Shown here in pieces: positions 58,127 to 64,000 of a DNA stretch of 64,000 nucleotides (the stretch's first letter is position 1; every line of letters starts with the position of its first letter). The position numbers and the translations under genes were made by a program. The notes beneath the pieces were generated by a model. That model did no database searches. It was not told the DNA's origin and was given only the letters and a program-made list of their open reading frames with translations. Origin of the DNA: Flavobacteriaceae bacterium. Its GTDB lineage: Bacteria; Bacteroidota; Bacteroidia; Flavobacteriales; Flavobacteriaceae. The stretch is from contig CANGTL010000002.1 of NCBI GenBank assembly GCA_947456815.1, positions 53,468 to 117,467 of the forward strand, read 5' to 3'.

Positions 58127-58480
58127 ATGAAAAACGGTGTTTACAGCATTTTAAAAGCAAGGTTCTTAATCAACGAGGAAGCCAACGCCGCCAAGAACTG
58201 GAGGTTCATCGTTTTTTTGATTTTGCTAGCGATAATAATGATTGCCAATACACAACGCTATGAGCAAAAGGTGTTCAAAATTATTGCCTTAACCAATGAA
58301 GTAAAGGAATTGCGATCTGAATTTGTAGATCGTCGCTCCGAATTAATGCAACTTAGAATGGAATCGACTGTGTCGGAAAAAATGGAAGCAAAACAAATTT
58401 ATCCGTCGTCAGTTCCGCCAACCAAAATAAAAGTAAAAAAAGAAGAAGAGAAGAATTTCTTTAAGAAAATATGGCAGTAG
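58127..58480 (+). CDS. ftsL: FtsL-like cell division protein
   Basis: FtsL is a small bitopic divisome protein. The 117 aa protein has a cytoplasmic N-terminus with basic residues, one helix (about residues 27-43, FIVFLILLAIIMIAN), and a periplasmic heptad region (KVFKIIALTNEVKELRSEFV). Sequence identity to FtsL is always low, so the name rests on position between rsmH and ftsI, size and layout. It overlaps ftsI by 10 bp. Confidence 0.85.
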   Translation: MKNGVYSILKARFLINEEANAAKNWRFIVFLILLAIIMIANTQRYEQKVFKIIALTNEVKELRSEFVDRRSELMQLRMESTVSEKMEAKQIYPSSVPPTKIKVKKEEEKNFFKKIWQ

Positions 58481-60495
58481 AAGATAAATATATCTCTTAT
58501 CGTATGTATCTGGTTGCTTTTGCGATGTTTCTCATGGCAATTGCAATTACTGTCAAGCTGACCAATATTCAGTGGGTTGAAGGCAACTATTATAGAAAAT
58601 TAGCCAAAGAAAGAACGGTTCGTAATTTTGTAATCCCAGCCAATAAAGGGAATGTGTATTCTGCTGATGGTAGTTTGTTGGCGACCTCTATTCCTAAATA
58701 TACCATCCGTTTTGATGCGGTTGCGCCAAAAGGCGAAGCGTTTGAAAAAAACGTAAGAGCACTAGCTGATTCTTTAGGTATTTTACTCAACAAATCTAGT
58801 AGTGCATTTCAATCCGAATTGAGAAAAGCCAGAGCGACTGAGAATCGATATTTTCTAGTTGCTCGTGACTTAAGCTACACGGAATATATGAAAATCAAGA
58901 GTTTTCCATTATTCAATCTTGGTGCCTACAAAGGTGGAATTATCACAGAGCAAAAAACAGTTCGTGAACATCCAATTGGCAAAATTGCAGAAAGAACAAT
59001 TGGTTACGAAAGAGTAACTCCAAATGGAGAGAAAGATGGTAAAGGAATCGAATGGGCTTTCAGAAAATATCTCAATGGTAAAGACGGAAAAATTCTAAAG
59101 CAAAAAATTGCAAAAGGGCAATGGAAACCAATTCGAGATGTCAATGAAGTAGATCCTCAAGACGGTTACGACGTGATTTCAACCATTGATGTATATATCC
59201 AAGATATTGCGCATCATGCTTTGCTAAAACAGCTTCGCGCTTTCAATGCTGATCATGGTTGTGTCGTAGTAATGGAAACGAAAACCGGCAATATCAAAGC
59301 CATTTCTAATCTTGGAAAAAATCCGCAAAGCGCCAACAAAGCGGCAGACAGCACCTACTTTGAAACTACCAATTACGCGATTGCAGAATCTCATGAACCT
59401 GGTTCAACCTATAAATTGGCGGATTTGATGACTTTGTTAGAAGATAAGAAAGTCGATACGAGCGCAGTTTTCGATAGTCAAGGTGGAACAATTATGTATT
59501 CGGGTAAAAAAGTCCGTGATTCGCATGAAGGCGGATACGGAAAAATTTCACTTGCAAAAGGATTTGAAGTTTCTTCTAATACGGTTTTGGTCCAAGCGGT
59601 TTATAATAACTACAAAAATGACCCAGCGCAGTTTGTCAATCACCTTAATAGTTATGGGTTAAATAAGCCGTTAGGACTTCCAATCAAAGGAGAAGGAATT
59701 CCATATATTCCGCAACCTGGAGACAAAAACTGGAGTGCGATTTCTTTACCGTGGATGGCGTTCGGTTATGGCGTTTCGATTACTCCTTTGCAAACATTGA
59801 CCTTCTATAATTCTGTTGCCAACAACGGTGTCATGGTAAAACCGCAGTTTGTATCTGAAATCAAAGAGTGGAGCAAAACCATCAAAAAATTTAACACAGA
59901 AGTAATCAATCCTAAGGTTTGCTCGAATGAAACTTTACTCAAATTACAAGCTGTTTTAAAGAACGTAGTTAAGAAAGGAACTGGTTCTAAATTATATTCG
60001 AAAGACTTCTCTATGGCCGGAAAAACAGGAACGGCACAAGCCAATTATGCCAAAAACGGCGGCGTTGATAAACATTATATTTCCTCATTTGTGGGTTACT
60101 TTCCTGCAGAAGAACCAAAATATTCTTGCATCGTGGTTGTTCACGAACCGAATACGTCGAACAACAATTATTATGGAGCAGATGTCGCTGGCCCGGTTTT
60201 CAAAAGGATTGCTCAGAAAATATTTACCGATGCGCCTTCTACCAACGAAATCAAAAACTTGAATAAGAAAAGCGCAACGCAAGAGAAAAGCTATGCAGAT
60301 TATTATACAAAAACACAAAAGAAACAAAGTTTTATACCAAATGTGAAAGGAATGTCTGGGATGGATGCAATTGCACTGCTTGGAAATTTAGGGTTAAATA
60401 TAAAAGTTAAAGGTACTGGGAGAGTCAAGTCTCAGTCAATCCAACCCGGACAAACTTTCAATAAGAAAACGACCATAACACTAGAATTATCGTGA
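58471..60495 (+). CDS. ftsI: Penicillin-binding protein FtsI with PASTA domain
   Basis: This is the septal peptidoglycan transpeptidase. The 674 aa protein has an N-terminal membrane anchor (about residues 10-30), a dimerisation domain, and a transpeptidase domain with the active-site serine at about residue 312 (EPGSTYK), the SSNTVL triad and KTGTAQ at 518-523. A single PASTA domain (about 610-674) closes the protein; in other phyla PASTA proteins sense muropeptides. Its frame overlaps ftsL upstream and murE (GTGA) downstream, implying translational coupling. Confidence 0.95.
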   Translation: MAVEDKYISYRMYLVAFAMFLMAIAITVKLTNIQWVEGNYYRKLAKERTVRNFVIPANKGNVYSADGSLLATSIPKYTIRFDAVAPKGEAFEKNVRALADSLGILLNKSSSAFQSELRKARATENRYFLVARDLSYTEYMKIKSFPLFNLGAYKGGIITEQKTVREHPIGKIAERTIGYERVTPNGEKDGKGIEWAFRKYLNGKDGKILKQKIAKGQWKPIRDVNEVDPQDGYDVISTIDVYIQDIAHHALLKQLRAFNADHGCVVVMETKTGNIKAISNLGKNPQSANKAADSTYFETTNYAIAESHEPGSTYKLADLMTLLEDKKVDTSAVFDSQGGTIMYSGKKVRDSHEGGYGKISLAKGFEVSSNTVLVQAVYNNYKNDPAQFVNHLNSYGLNKPLGLPIKGEGIPYIPQPGDKNWSAISLPWMAFGYGVSITPLQTLTFYNSVANNGVMVKPQFVSEIKEWSKTIKKFNTEVINPKVCSNETLLKLQAVLKNVVKKGTGSKLYSKDFSMAGKTGTAQANYAKNGGVDKHYISSFVGYFPAEEPKYSCIVVVHEPNTSNNNYYGADVAGPVFKRIAQKIFTDAPSTNEIKNLNKKSATQEKSYADYYTKTQKKQSFIPNVKGMSGMDAIALLGNLGLNIKVKGTGRVKSQSIQPGQTFNKKTTITLELS

Positions 60496-61955
60496 TTGTC
60501 TTAAGAGAAATAGTATACAAAGTAAGCATCGAGGCCGTTAAAGGTTCTACCGATATTGCTATCAATGCCATCGATTTTGATTCCAGAAAAATTGGATCAA
60601 ACGATTTGTTTATTGCTATTAGAGGAACCCAATCTAACGGTCATGATTTTATTAACAAAGCCATTCAACAAGGAGCAACAGCAGTAGTTTGCGACACGTT
60701 TCCAGCTGAAATTGCAGAAGGAATTACCTACATTCAAGTAAAAGACACGAACAAAGCGCTTGCATTCATTGCAGCCAATTTTTACGGAAATCCATCACAT
60801 TCTTTGAAATTAGTGGGTATTACAGGCACAAATGGGAAAACAACCATTGCTTCATTATTATACCAGTTATTTCAAAAAGCGGGTCACAAAGTAGGATTGC
60901 TTTCTACCGTTAAAATTATGGTAGCGGACACCGAATATAAAGCGACTCATACTACGCCAGATTCTATTACCATCAACAAATATTTGAGAGAAATGGTTGA
61001 CAATGGTGTGACGCATTGCTTTATGGAAGTGAGCTCACACGGTATTCATCAACAAAGAACAGAAGCGCTGCAATTCGAAGGCGGTGTTTTTACCAACCTA
61101 TCGCATGATCATCTCGATTACCATCCGACTTTCTCGGAATATCGTGATGTGAAGAAATCTTTTTTCGATCATCTACCAAAATCTGCTTTTGCTTTGGTCA
61201 ACATTGATGACAAAAACGGAACGGTGATGTTGCAAAACACAACGGCGCGAAAACTAACGTACGCCTTGAAATCGTATGCTAATTATAGAGCGCAGATTCT
61301 CGAAAGTCAAATGTCTGGATTGTTGATGAAGATCAATGAAAATGAAGTTTGGGTAAGACTAATCGGGACTTTCAACGCGTATAATTTACTCGCGATTTAC
61401 GGAACCGCGGTTGAATTGGGACTCGATTCTTTCGACGTACTAAGACTGTTGTCTGAATTGGAAAGTGTTTCCGGGCGTTTTCAATATATAGTATCCAACG
61501 AAAAAATTACGGCGATTGTAGATTATGCTCACACGCCAGACGCACTCGAGAATGTACTAAAAACCATTAACGACATTAGAACCAAAAACGAGCAACTTAT
61601 TACGATTGTGGGTTGCGGCGGAGATAGAGACAAAACCAAGCGTCCGATGATGGCCAATATCGCAACGACATTAAGCGACAAAGTCATCATCACATCAGAT
61701 AATCCGAGAACAGAAGATCCAGAAACAATTATTACCGAAATGGAAAAAGGGGTAGAACCGCAAAATTTCAAAAAAGCAGTTTCCATTACCGACAGAAAAC
61801 AGGCAATCAAAACGGCTTGTCAATTAGCACAACCAAACGATATCATTCTGATAGCTGGAAAAGGACACGAAACGTACCAAGAAATTAATGGCGTTCGCCA
61901 TGATTTTGACGATATGCAAATTGTAAAGGAATTATTAATACAACTGGGGAAATAA
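60492..61955 (+). CDS. murE: UDP-MurNAc-L-Ala-D-Glu:meso-diaminopimelate ligase
   Basis: MurE adds the third amino acid to the peptidoglycan stem. The 487 aa protein shows FDSRKIGSNDLFIAIRG, the ATP-binding GITGTNGKTTIASLL (about residues 111-125), MEVSSHGIHQQR and the carbamylated lysine region (YALKSYANYRAQI). The C-terminal DNPRTEDP is the signature of the enzymes that use meso-diaminopimelate rather than lysine. The start is GTG with the ftsI stop overlapping (GTGA). Confidence 0.96.
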   Translation: MIVLREIVYKVSIEAVKGSTDIAINAIDFDSRKIGSNDLFIAIRGTQSNGHDFINKAIQQGATAVVCDTFPAEIAEGITYIQVKDTNKALAFIAANFYGNPSHSLKLVGITGTNGKTTIASLLYQLFQKAGHKVGLLSTVKIMVADTEYKATHTTPDSITINKYLREMVDNGVTHCFMEVSSHGIHQQRTEALQFEGGVFTNLSHDHLDYHPTFSEYRDVKKSFFDHLPKSAFALVNIDDKNGTVMLQNTTARKLTYALKSYANYRAQILESQMSGLLMKINENEVWVRLIGTFNAYNLLAIYGTAVELGLDSFDVLRLLSELESVSGRFQYIVSNEKITAIVDYAHTPDALENVLKTINDIRTKNEQLITIVGCGGDRDKTKRPMMANIATTLSDKVIITSDNPRTEDPETIITEMEKGVEPQNFKKAVSITDRKQAIKTACQLAQPNDIILIAGKGHETYQEINGVRHDFDDMQIVKELLIQLGK

Positions 61956-61966
61956 ACAAAAACCAA

Positions 61967-62013
61967 ATCCCAAATCCCAATCGTTGGAATTTGGAATTTT
62001 AAATATTGGAATT
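61967..62013. repeat. CCAAATCCCAA / TTGGAATTTGG island between murE and mraY
   Basis: Tandem CCAAATCC units are followed by TTGGAATTTGGAATTTT, partially complementary, and then another TTGGAATTT. It is a variant of the hairpins at 29539 and 30269 but lies inside an operon, so it should not stop transcription efficiently. Confidence 0.65.
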
Positions 62014-62014
62014 T

Positions 62015-63241
62015 ATGTTATACTACTTATTTGAATACCTCGACAAAACACTAAATATTCCAGGAACTGGAGTGTTTCAATACATCACATTCCGTTCAGC
62101 TCTAGCGGTCATTCTTTCATTGATGATTTCGACAATCTATGGAAAGCGAATTATTGCTTTTCTTAGAAACCAACAGGTGGGCGAAACTGTTCGTGAACTT
62201 GGTTTAGCTGGTCAAAATGAAAAAGCAGGAACGCCAACAATGGGAGGATTAATCATCATTATTGCAACGTTGATTCCGGTCTTTCTTTTTACAAAGTTGA
62301 ATAATATCTACATCATTCTTCTGATCGTTACGACCTTATGGATGGGAACTATTGGATTTATTGACGACTATATCAAAATTTTCAAAAAAGATAAACAAGG
62401 TTTAAAGGGCATTTTTAAAGTTATTGGCCAAGTTGGATTGGGATTGATTGTAGGTTCGGTCTTGTATTTACACCCTGGGGTTACGCTGAGAAATGAAACC
62501 AACAAAACAATCACCATCAACCAAAAAGAAAATGTCATTGCACCGATGGCTGCTGAAGAAAAATCTACAGCGACAACCATTCCGTTTTTCAAAAACAATG
62601 AATTTGACTATGCAGAACTGTTAGCATGGACAGGCGAAGGCTACGAAAATTGGGCATGGTTGGTTTTTATTCCAATTGTCATTTTTATTATTACTGCTGT
62701 TTCTAATGGAGCGAATCTCACCGACGGCATCGATGGACTTGCAGCTGGAACGTCCGCCATCTCCGTAGTCGCGTTGGGGATTTTCACTTTCGTTTCGGGT
62801 AACATCATTTTCTCCAGCTATCTCAATATTATGTATATCCCCAATTCTGGAGAAATGACAGTATTTATTGCTGCGTTCGCCGGAGCATTGGTTGGTTTCC
62901 TTTGGTATAATTCGTATCCCGCAACCGTATTTATGGGAGATACAGGAAGTTTAACCATTGGCGGTGTCATTGCGGTTCTAGCGATTTCAGTGCGTAAAGA
63001 ACTCCTCATTCCATTGTTGTGTGGAATATTTCTAGTTGAGAATTTCTCGGTGGTGTTGCAAGTCAGCTATTTCAAATACACGAAGAAACGCTTCGGCGAA
63101 GGAAGAAGAATTTTCCTGATGTCGCCTTTACATCATCACTATCAAAAGAAAGGCTATCACGAAAGTAAAATTGTAACTCGATTTTGGATTGTGGGAATTA
63201 TACTCGCAATTCTATCCATAGTGACTCTAAAATTAAGATAA
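62015..63241 (+). CDS. mraY: Phospho-N-acetylmuramoyl-pentapeptide-transferase
   Basis: MraY transfers phospho-MurNAc-pentapeptide to undecaprenyl phosphate, making lipid I on the cytoplasmic side of the membrane. The 408 aa protein has about ten helices and the expected motifs: [23 protein letters not shown] (aspartate pair), [27 protein letters not shown] and the [19 protein letters not shown] loop. A polar insertion (about residues 160-210) between helices, typical of Bacteroidota, is present. The start at 62015 is the ATG after the repeat island. It is 0 bp from murD. Confidence 0.96.
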   Translation: MLYYLFEYLDKTLNIPGTGVFQYITFRSALAVILSLMISTIYGKRIIAFLRNQQVGETVRELGLAGQNEKAGTPTMGGLIIIIATLIPVFLFTKLNNIYIILLIVTTLWMGTIGFIDDYIKIFKKDKQGLKGIFKVIGQVGLGLIVGSVLYLHPGVTLRNETNKTITINQKENVIAPMAAEEKSTATTIPFFKNNEFDYAELLAWTGEGYENWAWLVFIPIVIFIITAVSNGANLTDGIDGLAAGTSAISVVALGIFTFVSGNIIFSSYLNIMYIPNSGEMTVFIAAFAGALVGFLWYNSYPATVFMGDTGSLTIGGVIAVLAISVRKELLIPLLCGIFLVENFSVVLQVSYFKYTKKRFGEGRRIFLMSPLHHHYQKKGYHESKIVTRFWIVGIILAILSIVTLKLR

Positions 63242-64000
63242 ATGCAACGACTGGTCGTACTCGGTGGCGGTGAAAGTGGAGTAGGTACAGCCATACTCGG
63301 AAAGAAAGAAGGCTACGAGGTGTTCGTGTCTGATTTCGGGAAAATAAAACAAAATTACAAAGACGTTCTTATCAATAATGACATCGCATGGGAAGAAGAA
63401 ACCCATACCGAAGCGAAGATTCTAAATGCCGATGTGGTGATGAAAAGCCCCGGAATTCCAGACAAATCGCCGATTGTTAAAAAGCTGCATGAAAAGCAAA
63501 TCCCCGTAATCTCCGAAATAGAATTTGCGGCGCCTTTCACCAAAGCAATCACCATCGGAATAACAGGAAGTAACGGAAAGACCACCACAACCATGCTCAC
63601 GTATCATCTACTGAAAGCAGGCGGTCTAAATGTAGGATTGGGCGGAAACATCGGAAAAAGCTTTGCGTGGCAAGTGGCGGAAAACAACTTCGATTATTAT
63701 GTACTCGAATTAAGTAGTTTCCAATTAGACGGAATCATCAACTATAAGCCGCATATCGCCATACTCGCCAACATCAGCCCCGATCATTTAGATCGATATG
63801 AATATAAATATGAAAATTATATCGCTTCAAAATTTAGAATTACAATGAATCAAACCGCAGATGATTATTTCATCTACGACGCCGATGACGAAGCCATCGC
63901 AAACTGGTTAAAACAAAACAAAACGAATGCTCAATTAATTCCTTTTTCAATCACCAAAACGTTTCAAAAAGGAGCCTATCTAAAAGACAATAAAATGGAA
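63242..64000 (+). CDS. murD: UDP-N-acetylmuramoylalanine--D-glutamate ligase (5' part)
   Basis: MurD adds D-glutamate to UDP-MurNAc-L-alanine. Only the first 253 codons are in the window; the frame is open to the edge. The N-terminal Rossmann-like start is MQRLVVLGGGESGVGTAIL, followed by VMKSPGIPDKSP, the ATP-binding GITGSNGKTTTTMLTYHLL (about residues 106-125), GLGGNIGKSF and LELSSFQLD, ANISPDHLDRY. It starts directly after the mraY stop. The next expected genes, ftsW and murG, lie outside. Confidence 0.95.
   Translation, partial: MQRLVVLGGGESGVGTAILGKKEGYEVFVSDFGKIKQNYKDVLINNDIAWEEETHTEAKILNADVVMKSPGIPDKSPIVKKLHEKQIPVISEIEFAAPFTKAITIGITGSNGKTTTTMLTYHLLKAGGLNVGLGGNIGKSFAWQVAENNFDYYVLELSSFQLDGIINYKPHIAILANISPDHLDRYEYKYENYIASKFRITMNQTADDYFIYDADDEAIANWLKQNKTNAQLIPFSITKTFQKGAYLKDNKME

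Noticed and set aside
1..64000. tRNA, rRNA or riboswitch genes
   Set aside because: No cloverleaf-like or conserved riboswitch motif was seen when reading the gaps; small RNAs cannot be excluded without a covariance search.

Overview
The window looks like a chromosomal segment of a Flavobacterium-type member of the Bacteroidota. The evidence is low GC, flavobacterial -7 motifs (TAnnTTTG) upstream of many genes with little sign of Shine-Dalgarno sites, type IX secretion and gliding genes (porT/sprT, gldB, gldC), a lipidated TamA-like protein, and many protein families typical of Bacteroidota (DUF3098, DUF4112, DUF5686, DUF6702, 2TM, carboxypeptidase-like regulatory domains). No tRNA, rRNA, CRISPR array, phage or transposase gene was seen. 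Most of the window is vertically inherited housekeeping DNA.

Layout. 1-9.9 kb: end of an ABC permease, accD, class II aldolase, tamL-like lipoprotein, RNA methyltransferase, porT-ubiE, folA-2TM, and two envelope proteins. 9.9-25.4 kb: rpoN, asnS, an RND/MMPL exporter, a CPA2 antiporter, a DUF5686 protein, pyrH-frr, a thioredoxin-like protein, and the ftsX-DUF3098-uppP-truB cluster. 25.4-34.4 kb: leuS in a repeat-rich setting, a zinc peptidase, DUF4112, an Lrp regulator with a damaged and duplicated start, a saccharopine-dehydrogenase-like gene, DUF3108 and DUF423. 34.4-46 kb: pckA, a CBM48-like protein, pepE, two carboxypeptidase-regulatory-domain proteins, DUF6702, an M1 peptidase, tatA, PAP2, an O-methyltransferase, rlmN and a lipoprotein. 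46-56.4 kb: a polyprenyl synthase, an ECF sigma/anti-sigma-like/outer membrane protein trio, dnaG, a LuxR-type response regulator, nadE, gldB-gldC, engB and a hydrolase. 56.7-64 kb: the start of the division and cell wall cluster, mraZ-rsmH-ftsL-ftsI-murE-mraY-murD, with four MraZ-box-like repeats before mraZ. Cell wall synthesis recurs elsewhere too: uppP and ftsX, and possibly the polyprenyl synthase.

The signal least explained by ordinary genes is in the intergenic DNA. Six copies (A-F) of a modular element of about 80-150 bp share the ends TTAGGAGC and GGGCTA(A), a T-rich left arm and an A-rich right arm that pair, and a variable loop that itself carries a second repeat. Other repeat classes sit beside them: four short-period inverted-repeat islands between co-directional genes, three AATTCCAAATTCCAA hairpins, a GCGCCTCTGCGTC repeat on both sides of leuS, a perfect 23-bp inverted repeat, a GC-rich palindrome inserted in frame inside leuS, and a repeat that appears to have displaced the start of an lrp gene. 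Two essential proteins, AccD and DnaG, lack the zinc-binding cysteines expected of their families. All identifications rest on reading motifs from memory; no search was run.
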